A DNA stretch of 64,000 nucleotides from Halocatena pleomorpha (GCF_003862495.1 NZ_RRCH01000017.1:1-64000), one strand, 5' to 3'; shown: positions 42,096 through 52,039, counted from the first letter of the stretch. Numbers and translations: made by a program. Notes: generated by a model not told the origin, from the letters alone.

Positions 42096-43699
42096 ACAGG
42101 ACCGGTACGCTGTCTGGTGCTCCAAAGCGGGTGTCCCGGATCGCCCGGACGGATCTCCGTAACCGAAAGCGTTCAATCGAGGGGTCGAATCAGATCATCG
42201 CTTTGGTGATCTCAGGGCTGTTTGGCGTACTGTTCGGATTCATAGGGATCATCGGGCTGTTCATAGCTGGCAGGGCCGTGGGTGACACAGCCGTCTTGGG
42301 GCCTGCGCGCGGTGTCGGAGCGGGCGTATTCGGAATCATGGCCGTGATGGCGACCATACGAGTAGCACAAGGATTGGGACTGCCCTCCGAAGCAGACGGG
42401 CTGTTGACGACCGTCACCCACCGCGAGGCCGTCGCTGGCTACCTTCTCGCGGAGATCGCCGTGCTGTTGGGCATTCCCACACCGTTCGTGCTCATCGGTG
42501 CGCTCGCCTTCGGGATCGGCGCAGGATCAGCCGTAAGCGTCGTGCTCGTGGCGGTCGCCGCGCTGTCGCTTGGCGTGCTCGGTGTGCTCTGTGGGATCGG
42601 GATCGGAACCGGCGTGCGGGTGCTCGTCGCGCGGTCGCCCGTATTGGCTCGCTTTCGAGGAGCAATCGGCGTCGTGCTCACGGTCGCCTACTTCTGGGTG
42701 CTGTTCGCTGGATCGACCGAATCGGTGTTCGAACCGATCTTTGCGGTGGTCAGGGCGTCACCGGTCGGCTGGTACGGTGATCTCGCCCTGCTCGCTGTGC
42801 AGGAGGTCGATCTCCACCAGGTCGCCGGGGCAATCGGTGTCACGCTGGTCGGAATCCCCGGTGTCGGTGGACTGTGTGGACTACTTGCGGGACAGCTCTG
42901 GTACCGTCGCGCAGTCGCGCCGACTGTGGCGAGTGGCTCCTCGGAGATGGGTTCCGTCCCGATCGCCGGGAACGCACTCCCGCTACCGACGCGTCATGTG
43001 ATTCACAAAACGTGGCTCCGGGCGCGCCGAGCACCGCTTCGGCTGCTGTACGCCGGATATCCGTTGTTTTTGTTGGTTCCCGCCCTTGCGGACATCGCGC
43101 AGCTGCGCGTTCCTGCGTCGCTTCCGGGGATGATCGCCTTCTACGGCGCGTGGGCAACGGGGGCCACATTCACGTTGAATCCGATCGGTGACGAGGAAGC
43201 GGTGTTGCCGATCACGCTCACGACGCCTATCCGAGGACGCTCGTTTATCGGCGCGCTCTGTCTCGCTGGGCTGTTGATCGGACTACCGGTAACCGTTCTC
43301 GCCGCCGTTCTCACAGGGGTGATCGCGTCGCCAGCGCTTTCGTCCGGCGAATTCCTTGGCGTCGGAATTGTGGCGATCGTGCTCCCCGTCACTGCGACCA
43401 CGATCGCCGTCGGCGCTGGCACCGCGTTCCCGCGCCTTGAATCCGCCCCGATAACCCGTTCACGAGAGGCTGTCGTCCCGAGCGCTTTCGCGTTCGCACT
43501 CTTCTCGCTCGTGTTCGGGTTTATCAGCCTCCCTGCGCTATCGGTCCTCACTCCCGCCACGCGCCACGTCCTCGGGTTCACAAGTGAACTTGCTGTGCTT
43601 GCTGGCGGGATCGGTCTCACTGTCGTTCTCGGCGCTGTTGCCGGGGTCGTTTCCGTCTCTCGGGCCACAGCGGCGTTTGAGAACTATTATTATGAGTGA
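42092..43699 (+). CDS. ABC transporter permease
   Basis: 535 aa with about 12 hydrophobic segments ('VISGLFGVLFGFIGIIGLF', 'YLLAEIAVLLGIPTPFVLIG' and so on). No binding-protein or periplasmic domain is seen. It overlaps the ATPase gene by 4 nt and should form the transmembrane half of the same exporter. The length suggests an internal repeat of two six-helix units in one chain. Confidence 0.87.
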   Translation: MNRTGTLSGAPKRVSRIARTDLRNRKRSIEGSNQIIALVISGLFGVLFGFIGIIGLFIAGRAVGDTAVLGPARGVGAGVFGIMAVMATIRVAQGLGLPSEADGLLTTVTHREAVAGYLLAEIAVLLGIPTPFVLIGALAFGIGAGSAVSVVLVAVAALSLGVLGVLCGIGIGTGVRVLVARSPVLARFRGAIGVVLTVAYFWVLFAGSTESVFEPIFAVVRASPVGWYGDLALLAVQEVDLHQVAGAIGVTLVGIPGVGGLCGLLAGQLWYRRAVAPTVASGSSEMGSVPIAGNALPLPTRHVIHKTWLRARRAPLRLLYAGYPLFLLVPALADIAQLRVPASLPGMIAFYGAWATGATFTLNPIGDEEAVLPITLTTPIRGRSFIGALCLAGLLIGLPVTVLAAVLTGVIASPALSSGEFLGVGIVAIVLPVTATTIAVGAGTAFPRLESAPITRSREAVVPSAFAFALFSLVFGFISLPALSVLTPATRHVLGFTSELAVLAGGIGLTVVLGAVAGVVSVSRATAAFENYYYE

Positions 43700-43744
43700 T
43701 CGATTTTTCCGTGAGCTTTTGTACACCGATCGCAATGTCTGTGT

Positions 43745-44350
43745 ATGACACACGATACCGGGAGTCAGCCGGCTGCGTCCTCTGGCGACGCAGACGCGTC
43801 GGAGGACGACGCCGCGTACCTGCATCGTGTGGCCGACCGCTTGGAACACAGCTACGATCTTGACTGGGAGCACCGTGTCCATGGAGAGCCGTTCGAGTTG
43901 TACGGTCGCTTGCAGATCGAGCACCAAAAACAGTTTCTCCACCCCTCGATCACCTACGCTGATCACGGCTCTCAGGAACACCTGTTCATTCGGCGGGCTT
44001 CCTCGGTGGAGCGCGCTGCTCTCGACCGACTCGTAGAGTTGGGACACACGCTCGCTGAGGAGTGGATCAAGCCGGACGAAACTCATTACAGCACGGAGTT
44101 CACGTTCGTGCTCATCGCGCCCGAAATCACAGACGCTGTCCGCACGTTCGTCGACGGCTTCCGGGATCGGACGCTGCTCAAACTCGGATTTCACGGCCAT
44201 TACGAGGTGAATCTCCTGGTTGTTGCTCCCGAGCGACAGACCGTTGTGGCGAGCACGAACGCGGAGGTCGAAGCGGTGTTCGCGCCGTGGGACACACCGG
44301 AGCCGGAGACCGGGTGGATCGATCGGGTTGTCCGCCGGCTCCGGTCGTGA
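43745..44350 (+). CDS. Conserved-looking haloarchaeal protein of unknown function (201 aa)
   Basis: Acidic protein with a disordered Asp/Ser-rich N-terminus (about 20 residues) and a compact domain containing 'RLQIEHQKQFLHPSITYAD' and 'FVLIAPEITDAVRTFVDGF'. I recognise no named family. It follows the ABC permease by 45 bp on the same strand, so it could be cotranscribed, though an AT-rich stretch in the gap may be a promoter. Confidence 0.7.
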   Translation: MTHDTGSQPAASSGDADASEDDAAYLHRVADRLEHSYDLDWEHRVHGEPFELYGRLQIEHQKQFLHPSITYADHGSQEHLFIRRASSVERAALDRLVELGHTLAEEWIKPDETHYSTEFTFVLIAPEITDAVRTFVDGFRDRTLLKLGFHGHYEVNLLVVAPERQTVVASTNAEVEAVFAPWDTPEPETGWIDRVVRRLRS

Positions 44351-44398
44351 TCGCCGCTGACACCAAAGCCATATCGCAGAGTACACGTCATACAAGAT

Positions 44399-44500
44399 AT
44401 GAGTGGGTACAACCAATCGTCACCAGACGACGAATCGAACGACGACGAGATGAACGAGCGGTTAGACAAGCTGGTGAGACTGATTACATATCTTCCGTAG
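44399..44500 (+). CDS. Possible 33-aa acidic peptide
   Basis: A short intact frame, 'MSGYNQSSPDDESNDDEMNE' followed by a leucine-containing amphipathic end. Its acidic bias matches haloarchaeal coding DNA, and it ends 20 bp from the convergent cstA stop. Nothing else supports it. Confidence 0.3.
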   Translation: MSGYNQSSPDDESNDDEMNERLDKLVRLITYLP

Positions 44501-44520
44501 ATCAAGCGGAGACTGGTTGA

Positions 44521-46377
44521 TCAGTCGTCAGCAGGCTCTTCCGCTTTCTTTCCGGTCAACGAATCGAATCCCCGAACGCGCTGAATGTTGTTGTATCCTC
44601 GCCGCATCACGGAGAACGCGAGCGCGACGAGTACGAGCGCGAGGACGCTCTGGAGCACCAACGACGCTAGTTCGAGACCGGTTGCCCCTGTTTCGAGGAT
44701 CGTTTGTGGGTTTTTGATGAACGCGATCCACAACAGGGCGAGCACCGTGATAACCAGCATAATGGCCATCGGGACGCCCGTGCTGAGGAGTTGTTTGCTG
44801 TCGTCCCAGTTGACGAGCCACACGGTCGCCGCCAGCAACGCGAGCGCTGCGAGCGTCTGATTTGCCCCGCCGAACAGCGGCCAGAGGCTACTCCACGTTC
44901 CGCTTGCGATGAGGAGGTAGGCGAGGACGCCCTGAATGAGGAAGGCGTTGGTGTACCGGTTCACTGCGAACTGCTCAAGGCGGGCGGTCAGATCGTTTTC
45001 GCCTGACGTATCGGGCGTTCCGACGATCTCTTCCATCATGTACCGTCCGAGTCGGATCGCCGTGTCGGTGCTCGTCAACAGAAAGCTCACGAACACCAGT
45101 CCGATGAACGTCGTTCCGTACTCCAGCGGGATCCCGAAGCTGGACAGCATCACCGCCCCACCCAGTGGGAAGTTCGCCATCGCACCGGCGAGACCGGCGT
45201 CGAACTCGGTTGCACCGACGATCATCAGCGCGGCGATCGCCGTGGTGGCGAGCAGCCCTTCACCGAGCATCGCTCCGTACCCGATCGGCCGAGCGTCGCT
45301 TTCTTTGTTGAGTTGCTTTGCGGTCGTTCCCGAGGAAACCAGCGAGTGAAACCCACTGACGGTTCCACACGCGATCACGACGAAGAGGAACGGGAAAATC
45401 GGACCGACAGCAGGACTGTAAAAGCCAAGAAACGCTGGGAGCTGCGATTCGAGGGAGTAGGTGGCTCCCTCGTAGGTAACTGGGTCAAACAGCCCGAACA
45501 GCGTTCCGGTGATTGCGGCGAGCACCATCCCGCCGACACCGGTGTACAGCAGAAACGACGAGAGATAATCACGGGGTTGGAGCAACATCCACACCGGGAG
45601 GATGGCTGCAATGACGGCGTAAATGATGATCACCGGTGCCCATGCTGCTGCGTTCTCACCGATCGACGACGCGAGAGGTAACCATGTTCCACCATCACCG
45701 AACAGCACGATCACGTCGGACGCCAGATCGCCGGTTGCGAACAACGCGATCGGGTACTGGATTCCGATCCAAACGCTCACGAACACGGCTGACACGAATG
45801 CGACCGTTCCGGGGAGAAACGGAAGATCGAGCTGGTAGAGATACACGCCGAACACCAGTGCAAGCACGATGTACAACATGCTGGCGGTCGCCGCGCTCGG
45901 ATACGCGTTGAAGATGGTGGCCACGACGTACGCAAACACCGCAAGCACGAGAATGAGTGTCAGAAACGCGAACCACAGTAGCAGGTTCTTGCCGCGCTCA
46001 CCGACGTACTCACCGATGATGTAGCCGATCGAGCGGCCGTCGTGGCGCAAACTCGCGCTCAACGACATGAAATCGTGCACCGCACCGAACAACGGGTTGC
46101 CGATGGCGACCCACAACACCGCGGGGAGCCACCCGAACGCCGCGCCAGCCGTGATCGGCCCGATGATCGGTGCACCCCCTGCGATGCTGGAGTAGTGGTG
46201 TCCGAGTAACACCGATTTCTTCGCCGGAACGTACTCCTGTCCGTCGTCGTGTTTGTGTGCCGGTGTCTCCTGCTCGTCGTCTAACTCGACGAATCCCGCG
46301 AGGTACTTCGAATAGCTGAGGTAGCCGACGCTGTACAGTACTAATACCGCAATGATGAGCCAGAGGACTTGTACCAT
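44521..46377 (-). CDS. cstA: Carbon starvation protein CstA (pyruvate/peptide transporter family)
   Basis: 618 aa with about 16 transmembrane helices. CstA signatures: 'LGHHYSSIAGGAPIIGPITA', 'VWIAIGNPLFGAVHDFMSL'-type region (here 'AIGNPLFGAVHDFMSLSASL') and 'SSGTTAKQLNKESDA'. CstA/BtsT proteins import peptides or pyruvate during carbon starvation. A TATA box TTTATATT lies about 34 nt upstream of the ATG. No sensor-kinase partner is adjacent. Confidence 0.93.
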   Translation of the reverse strand: MVQVLWLIIAVLVLYSVGYLSYSKYLAGFVELDDEQETPAHKHDDGQEYVPAKKSVLLGHHYSSIAGGAPIIGPITAGAAFGWLPAVLWVAIGNPLFGAVHDFMSLSASLRHDGRSIGYIIGEYVGERGKNLLLWFAFLTLILVLAVFAYVVATIFNAYPSAATASMLYIVLALVFGVYLYQLDLPFLPGTVAFVSAVFVSVWIGIQYPIALFATGDLASDVIVLFGDGGTWLPLASSIGENAAAWAPVIIIYAVIAAILPVWMLLQPRDYLSSFLLYTGVGGMVLAAITGTLFGLFDPVTYEGATYSLESQLPAFLGFYSPAVGPIFPFLFVVIACGTVSGFHSLVSSGTTAKQLNKESDARPIGYGAMLGEGLLATTAIAALMIVGATEFDAGLAGAMANFPLGGAVMLSSFGIPLEYGTTFIGLVFVSFLLTSTDTAIRLGRYMMEEIVGTPDTSGENDLTARLEQFAVNRYTNAFLIQGVLAYLLIASGTWSSLWPLFGGANQTLAALALLAATVWLVNWDDSKQLLSTGVPMAIMLVITVLALLWIAFIKNPQTILETGATGLELASLVLQSVLALVLVALAFSVMRRGYNNIQRVRGFDSLTGKKAEEPADD

Positions 46378-46512
46378 GGGTCTGCATGTCTATGGCGATT
46401 TAGTCAATATAAACGTTCTTGTCGAACTCCATAATCTCATATTTACAATGACAGCACTCCCATTTGGGAGCGGTCACAGAGTACATAACAATACAAGTCC
46501 ACTATCGAAACA

Positions 46513-46980
46513 TTAGGCCCGGTGAACTTGCCATGTGATGGTCGATTCTAGTGTATAATTGAAAATAAAACCAGCACCGATGCCGATAATATTGGCAAAT
46601 AGATACCAAACACCAAACATCTGATTGAGTGCCATCAGTACGGACACCCCGACGCCGGCACCGATGAACCGGACAAGATGAGAGCGGGCCAAACGGGCAC
46701 CGATCCAGCGATTTTGATTGGGAGGAGTTTCCGCGAACGTCCACAACTCGTTGAGAATAAACATCGTCGCAATCGAGGCTTCCTTTCCTCCGAGCGCAGC
46801 GAGCACGAGCGGCGGCTGCCAGCCTTCCATCAGCAGGGCAAGAACAGCGTTATCGATGAACATACCGAATAGACCAACGAGAAGGAACTGGGCGAAACGA
46901 CTACCGGACCACACCGACGCCCTCACTTCCAATAGAAGAGTTGCAAGGCAGCTATTGCTCACGCTATCGTAGCACCCCAT
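46513..46980 (-). CDS. GtrA-like membrane protein
   Basis: 155 aa, four transmembrane helices: 'FAQFLLVGLFGMFIDNAVL' and 'LVRFIGAGVGVSVLMALNQ' are typical GtrA segments. GtrA proteins are thought to flip or hand over lipid-linked sugars such as polyprenyl-phosphate glucose. The ATG at 46980 lies inside the end of the upstream GT39 gene (17-nt overlap), so the two are coupled and probably modify the same lipid-linked or surface glycan. Confidence 0.82.
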   Translation of the reverse strand: MGCYDSVSNSCLATLLLEVRASVWSGSRFAQFLLVGLFGMFIDNAVLALLMEGWQPPLVLAALGGKEASIATMFILNELWTFAETPPNQNRWIGARLARSHLVRFIGAGVGVSVLMALNQMFGVWYLFANIIGIGAGFIFNYTLESTITWQVHRA

Positions 46981-48736
46981 CGACTTCCAGCGGACGGAGT
47001 GACGGCTGAGTGTGAGAGGAAGCACTGGTCTGATTCAGTCTGAGGAGAATATACGGTCCGAAATAGTCCGCAGACATCGATCCGACACGGCTGTGCAGTC
47101 GGTCGATTCGTGCTGTCTCGGATTCGTTGATAAGCACGTATTCGACACTTGGATCTGTGTTGATCTCATCGATCGTGACCGAACGCAGTGGTCGCTCGGC
47201 GTGGAACACGAACGCATAGATCGATACGTCGGCACTGGAATGAACGTACACCGGCGTATCAGGAGCCGTCATCGAATGCAGTTCGTCTGCAACTCGTTCC
47301 TGTTGTTCGGAGGCGCGCCACCCGGTATCAGCGAACGGAACTTGAACGAGAACAATTACGATCAATGAAGCGATGAATACACGCTTACCAACCGTGAGAC
47401 AGCGGGCATCAATCCTAGTCAAAGAGGAGATCGTCCCGGCCCACTGGCTGCGATAGACGACAGCAATGTGAACACCGAGGACACCGATCGCCATACTTGC
47501 TCGAGCAGCTGGTTCGGGAATCGTCGACAACACTGGTGCCAGAGCCAATGCGTCACCGACAGCTGCCGTCTGCATCATCGTCAGCCATACACCGACTGCA
47601 ATCCCGGCCGCCTCAGGGCCGGGACGAAACCCACGATCAAGGAGACGACCACAGAGCAGTCCCATCGGGACGACCATCGGCATGAGATACCACCTGTGAT
47701 TGCCGGTCGGAACGAAAAAGGCGAAGACGACGAGTGACCACCAGCAAACAAAGCCCGTCTCGGTCGTTAGACGGGAACGGCCACGACGGACCACCACACC
47801 GAGGGGGACAGTCACGAGCGCAGCCAGAAACAGAAACCACCACGGCGCAAAGAGTGTTGGTGCAGTACGAAAGTACGGGAAATTCATAAAGCCGAACGTC
47901 CCCGGATGAGATATCTTCTCCCCGGCCACACGATTGAGAACCTGCTCGTAAAACATCGACACCACCATCCCATCGTGGAGCAACTCAACCACCGCAAACC
48001 ACGAGAGCGGGACGAGCACCGCCAGAGAGACACCGAGAAATGCGCCACGGGAGAGAAACGCTCGCCAGTGGATGAGGACCAGCGGGAGTACGATGAACGC
48101 GAATATGCCAGCGTTGAATCCCTTGGTGAGAATGGCAATGCCGACGGCCAGTCCGGCCACAGAGAACAGGCGGATTCGGGAGACATCGCGTCGAACGCCG
48201 AGAAACGTTGCATATACCGCGAGCGTTCCGAAGAGAAGCATCGGAACATCCATAGCCGCACTCCGGCCGCCATGGTAGTTTTCAAACACCATCGTAACCG
48301 AGAGCACCACGACAGCGGCGACGAATCCAGCGTTTCGGGAGTAGATCGTCCGACCGACCCGATAGGTGAGCACAGCAAGCAGCAAGGTACAAACGACTGC
48401 TGGCAGTCGCCCAGCTGCGGGTGAAACACCGAACAACTCCATCGAGGCGGCTTGAAGCCAGATCGCAAACGGTGGCTTGAGTAAAAACGGTTGCACACCA
48501 ATGGCTTCGGGTCCTGACCAGCCATTGTAAGGAACGTGCGGTACTATCCAGTACCCGCGCTCGACAGCGAACTGGGCGGCTGTCATGTACGCTGTTTCAT
48601 CCCATAAGGAAACAGGCCTATCGAGTCCGTGAAAATAAGCGAAAACCCAACCAGTGATGATCAGGAAAACGTACCATACATCGCTGCGACCGTCTACTCT
48701 ACGACCAGCAGAGATGAATCTGTGTAGTAAATTCAT
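46964..48736 (-). CDS. GT39-family membrane glycosyltransferase (ArnT/PMT-like)
   Basis: 590 aa. The N-terminal 'PVSLWDETAYMTAAQFAVE' holds the conserved acidic residue of the GT-C/PMT fold in the first extracytoplasmic loop, followed by about 11 further helices and a soluble C-terminal domain ('VYVHSSADVSIYAFVFHAE'). Such enzymes use a polyprenyl-phosphate sugar donor to glycosylate lipid or protein on the outer face of the membrane. It overlaps the GtrA-like gene, which may supply the flipped donor. Confidence 0.85.
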   Translation of the reverse strand: MNLLHRFISAGRRVDGRSDVWYVFLIITGWVFAYFHGLDRPVSLWDETAYMTAAQFAVERGYWIVPHVPYNGWSGPEAIGVQPFLLKPPFAIWLQAASMELFGVSPAAGRLPAVVCTLLLAVLTYRVGRTIYSRNAGFVAAVVVLSVTMVFENYHGGRSAAMDVPMLLFGTLAVYATFLGVRRDVSRIRLFSVAGLAVGIAILTKGFNAGIFAFIVLPLVLIHWRAFLSRGAFLGVSLAVLVPLSWFAVVELLHDGMVVSMFYEQVLNRVAGEKISHPGTFGFMNFPYFRTAPTLFAPWWFLFLAALVTVPLGVVVRRGRSRLTTETGFVCWWSLVVFAFFVPTGNHRWYLMPMVVPMGLLCGRLLDRGFRPGPEAAGIAVGVWLTMMQTAAVGDALALAPVLSTIPEPAARASMAIGVLGVHIAVVYRSQWAGTISSLTRIDARCLTVGKRVFIASLIVIVLVQVPFADTGWRASEQQERVADELHSMTAPDTPVYVHSSADVSIYAFVFHAERPLRSVTIDEINTDPSVEYVLINESETARIDRLHSRVGSMSADYFGPYILLRLNQTSASSHTQPSLRPLEVDGVLR

Positions 48737-48872
48737 AGTTTACTGTATTTCTATGGCACATCTTCCACGAGATAGTGATGAATATTTTGTGTTTCTGCAT
48801 TTGCCAACAGAACTAAGATGATGGCTCGCATGCGGACAGTCAGTCATCTACACCAGTGTCACTCGATGTTTT

Positions 48873-49820
48873 CTAACGTTCGACAGACAAGTCGCTCGCA
48901 ACGTCTTCGAGGAGATCGCCTTTGATCTCGCCAGCGCGTGTTTGGATGGTGGCAACGACGGACGGAGCAAGTGTCTGGATGGTGTCGAGACGTTCGCGTT
49001 CGGTGGCACACCGCTGCCGGAGAAACTGCCCGCCTTGTCCCTGTTCGTCGTCGTCGGGTTGGGGGGTGAGCCGATTGACCACCAGACCGGAAACGGAAAG
49101 CCCGTGGTCAGTGAAATCCTCGATCGTTCGCCGTGTCTCACGGATAGACAGTTCATCGGGGGTAAGCACGAGGTAGAACGTCGCAGAATCCCGGAGCATC
49201 CGCCCAGCGAACTCGAAGCGTTCCTTTCGTCCCTGAAGCCGAGCGATGATAGGATCGGTTTCGACTTTCCGTCTGGCTTCTCGGTCTCCGATCGCCGCTT
49301 TCTCGAACAGATCGATGCTCTGGGTTCGTTTCTCGATGAGTCGTTCAATCCACCCATCGAGGGCGTCGGGCAGCGACAGTAACCGGAGAGTGCCACCCGT
49401 CGGGGCGGTGTCGAAGACGACGCGGTCGTAGGCCTCCGCGTTGGCCATCACGTCGATGAACCGGTCGAACAGCGCGGCCTCGTACGCACCGGGCGTTCGG
49501 TGTGCGAGTTCGATCTGTCGGTCGATCGTATTAACCATCGAGGCGCTCACGTGGTCGTCCAACGCCCGCTTGGTTTCTTGTAGATGCTCATCGATCTCCG
49601 CGTCGGGATCGATCTCCATCGCAAAGAGATCCTCGTATCCATCGACAGGAGTCGGCTCGTCACCGAACTCCTGCTCGAACACGTCGCTCGTGCTGTGGGC
49701 AGGATCCGTCGACACCACGAGTGTCCGATCGCCAGTCCGGCTACACCGCAGGGCGTGCGCCGAGGCGACCGTCGTCTTGCCGACACCACCTTTCCCACCG
49801 AAAAAAGCGAACGATCCCAT
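48873..49820 (-). CDS. ArsA/Get3-family ATPase
   Basis: 315 aa. 'FFGGKGGVGKTTVASAHAL' is the deviant Walker A with the signature Lys; 'VVSTDPAHSTSDVF' is switch-like A, and 'VVFDTAPTGGTLRLLSLPD' is the Get3/ArsA switch II. The Get3 homologues target tail-anchored proteins, while ArsA drives arsenite export; there is no ArsB or ArsD nearby, and the Cys residues that bind arsenite are not evident, which favours a targeting or chaperone role. It is coupled (TGATG) to a small upstream partner. Confidence 0.9.
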   Translation of the reverse strand: MGSFAFFGGKGGVGKTTVASAHALRCSRTGDRTLVVSTDPAHSTSDVFEQEFGDEPTPVDGYEDLFAMEIDPDAEIDEHLQETKRALDDHVSASMVNTIDRQIELAHRTPGAYEAALFDRFIDVMANAEAYDRVVFDTAPTGGTLRLLSLPDALDGWIERLIEKRTQSIDLFEKAAIGDREARRKVETDPIIARLQGRKERFEFAGRMLRDSATFYLVLTPDELSIRETRRTIEDFTDHGLSVSGLVVNRLTPQPDDDEQGQGGQFLRQRCATERERLDTIQTLAPSVVATIQTRAGEIKGDLLEDVASDLSVER

Positions 49821-50116
49821 CAGAAGTGATACTGTTGACCTTTCCGTTCGAGCAGCGACTCACGATCCCACAATCGCCGCTCCCAGCCCGCGAACTCCTC
49901 GGTCAGGTGTGGAAGGAGTTCCGCGGTGTAGTAGGCGATCGGACTCGGGATTCCGAAGGCGTCCGGAAAACACGCGAGCAGAAACGCGTCATCGATGTCT
50001 TCTGCCTCCTTTTCAATCAACTCGTACGCCGGATGCTCGATCATCCCGTGGTACAGTCCGTGTGCCCATTCCACGAGGTGCTGGTAGTACTGCTCGATTC
50101 GCTCCGCAAGTGTCAT
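49820..50116 (-). CDS. Small helical protein coupled to the ArsA-type ATPase
   Basis: 98 aa, helical and acidic, with aromatic-rich 'IEQYYQHLVEWAHGLYHGMI' at the start. The ATG at 50116 gives the best haloarchaeal N-terminus. Its stop overlaps the ATG of the ATPase by one base. No family is recognised. Strict coupling implies a common complex, for instance a regulator or cargo adaptor, but this is inference. Confidence 0.7.
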   Translation of the reverse strand: MTLAERIEQYYQHLVEWAHGLYHGMIEHPAYELIEKEAEDIDDAFLLACFPDAFGIPSPIAYYTAELLPHLTEEFAGWERRLWDRESLLERKGQQYHF

Positions 50117-50296
50117 GTGCTCACGGTCACCGACCAGACGGGAAAAGCATGTCGGCGTAGGGAACGCGGAACCGCGCATATTCTATTTTGTATATTTTTC
50201 GTTGACGGAGGATAGCAAGGCCGCCACCGCGTCTATCGCTGCCGTAGACAGATCGGATTCACCCTCTTTATCACTATCGCTATCCGGAATAGAGAT

Positions 50297-50974
50297 ATGG
50301 CCATCGAAGACCGAGACAACGTTCACGTCATCACGCACGCGTTAGCGCGGGACACGTTATCGACGCTTCGTGACACGAGCACGGCGCAAGTGTCGTTCCG
50401 GAAGGGACTCGTCAAGCTCGGACGCGTCTGTGGATACGAGATCATCGACGGAGCGATGGAGACGGAGTACGTTCCGGTAACGACACCGCTCACCGAGATG
50501 ACCGGTGAGCGACTCACCGGTCTCGACAACGTGGTGATTATCAACGTGCTTCGCGCGGCAACGCCGTTCGTCGAAGGGTTACTGAAGGCGTTCCCGAGCG
50601 CGCGACAGGGGATCATCAGCGCCGGGCGCGATGACCAAGCCGGAATGGACGAGGACGGTACGTTTCCCATCTCGATCGATTACGTGAAGCTTCCGGACAT
50701 CGAGCCAGAGGACACGGTGATCGTCGCGGATCCGATGCTCGCAACGGGCAGTACGATGTGTGCCGTTCTCGAACGAGTGCTCGACAACCAACCCGAACCG
50801 GAAAACCTGTTCGTGCTCTCGGCTGTGAGTGCACCAGATGGCGTGTTGCGCGTCGGTGAGGCAGTGCCCACGGCGACGCTTCTCACCGTCGCGCTGGACG
50901 ACCACCTCGACGAAGACGGCTACATCGTCCCTGGTCTCGGTGACGCTGGTGATCGGGCGTTTGGCACCGATTGA
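50297..50974 (+). CDS. upp: Uracil phosphoribosyltransferase
   Basis: 225 aa. PRPP-binding motif '[19 protein letters not shown]', uracil-binding '[19 protein letters not shown]' at the C-terminus and '[19 protein letters not shown]' are all standard. It converts uracil and PRPP to UMP in pyrimidine salvage. A TATA-like CTTTATC lies near 50263-50272, about 29 nt upstream of the ATG. Stand-alone gene. Confidence 0.96.
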   Translation: MAIEDRDNVHVITHALARDTLSTLRDTSTAQVSFRKGLVKLGRVCGYEIIDGAMETEYVPVTTPLTEMTGERLTGLDNVVIINVLRAATPFVEGLLKAFPSARQGIISAGRDDQAGMDEDGTFPISIDYVKLPDIEPEDTVIVADPMLATGSTMCAVLERVLDNQPEPENLFVLSAVSAPDGVLRVGEAVPTATLLTVALDDHLDEDGYIVPGLGDAGDRAFGTD

Positions 50975-51121
50975 GGCGACGAATGGCTCTCCAATCCCCT
51001 TCGTTTCGGGTGGAAAAGGAACCTCAATGATCGGTATATGATTTTTGGATAGAAAACAGAGCAGCTCGAACGACTGTCGGGTGGAGACGACGAGAGGGGC
51101 AGCGTCGGCGCTTCCGCCCGG

Positions 51122-51736
51122 TTAGTCGATCGTCACGCGGCCGCTCGTTGCGCTTTGGAGGCGGTCACGCAAGCTATCACCGTCTGCGAGTGGTAGCCGT
51201 ACGTGAAACGACACCTGCTCCTCGTAGGTGGCGTCGAAGTCGACGCCAGCGCTTTCGAGTGTTCCGCGTACCGTCCCCGAATCGTCGTAATCGACAGTGA
51301 CGAGGAATTCCTCATGGGGAACGGTGTCGACGGTACCAGCCGCGTCGATCGCCTGAGTGGTCGCCTGAGAGTACGCCCGGACCAGTCCGCCGACACCAAG
51401 CTCGGTGCCACCGAAATACCGCGTTACGACCACGACCACGTTTTCCAGCTCTTGGCCCTGCAAAACGTTCAACAGCGGCTTGCCAGCCGATCCAGACGGC
51501 TCTCCGTCGTCGTTTGAATACTCCCTGAGTAGTCGGCTGTCAGTTCCCGTGTGGACGCGGTAGGCCGGGACGTTGTGGGTGGCGTCGGAATGGTTCTCAC
51601 AGACGGTTTCGATGAACGTTTCGGCGGCCGACTGATCCGTTGCGGGCGACGCGTGACCGATGAACTCCGATCCCTGAATGGAAACGACAGTCGTTCCCCG
51701 TTCGGCCAACGTGCGATACGTCTGGGCGGCGTCCAT
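51122..51736 (-). CDS. YigZ/IMPACT family protein
   Basis: 204 aa. The N-terminal IMPACT domain has 'GSEFIGHASPATDQSAAETF' and 'HNVPAYRV'; 'VVVVTRYFGGTELGVGGLVR' is the family's core strand-helix. The C-terminal DUF1949 ferredoxin-like domain follows. The IMPACT domain binds ribosome-associated GCN1 in eukaryotes; the archaeal role is unclear. It follows the DUF424 gene by 4 bp and should be in its operon. The start at 51736 is chosen because a longer start overlaps that gene. Confidence 0.88.
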   Translation of the reverse strand: MDAAQTYRTLAERGTTVVSIQGSEFIGHASPATDQSAAETFIETVCENHSDATHNVPAYRVHTGTDSRLLREYSNDDGEPSGSAGKPLLNVLQGQELENVVVVVTRYFGGTELGVGGLVRAYSQATTQAIDAAGTVDTVPHEEFLVTVDYDDSGTVRGTLESAGVDFDATYEEQVSFHVRLPLADGDSLRDRLQSATSGRVTID

Positions 51737-51740
51737 GATG

Positions 51741-52037
51741 TTACAGTCGCAACAGCTGGGCGTGTCGCGTACCATCGAAATCGAGCACCGACGCCTCGTC
51801 GATGATTCCGTGTTCGATGGCGATCGACACGGAACGGGTGCCGACGATGTTGGCGATCGACGCGCGTGAGAGCGCCTCGATCACGGCGTCCTCGTCTGCG
51901 GTTCGGGCGTCGTCGGCGTAGAACTCCGCGTCGACCGTGAGCGTTGCTCGTTCGTTTTCGAACGTGTCACCGACAACGTCGGTGTCACACACCGCAACGA
52001 GCAGTCCCCGGTCCGTTTCGTGCTGTGTGAGTAACAT
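51741..52037 (-). CDS. DUF424 family protein
   Basis: 98 aa. 'GDTFENERATLTVDAEFYAD' and 'ASIANIVGTRSVSIAIEHGI' match the archaeal DUF424 family, conserved across archaea and often next to translation genes. The ATG at 52037 is preferred; a GTG at 52043 overlaps the upstream TPR stop (GTGA). It sits between the TPR and YigZ genes with gaps under 5 bp. Function unknown. Confidence 0.82.
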   Translation of the reverse strand: MLLTQHETDRGLLVAVCDTDVVGDTFENERATLTVDAEFYADDARTADEDAVIEALSRASIANIVGTRSVSIAIEHGIIDEASVLDFDGTRHAQLLRL

Positions 52038-52039
52038 CC

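Noticed and set aside
48873-49820. Arsenite efflux system
   Set aside because: ArsA-type ATPase only; no arsB, arsD or arsR nearby and no clear arsenite-binding Cys set.
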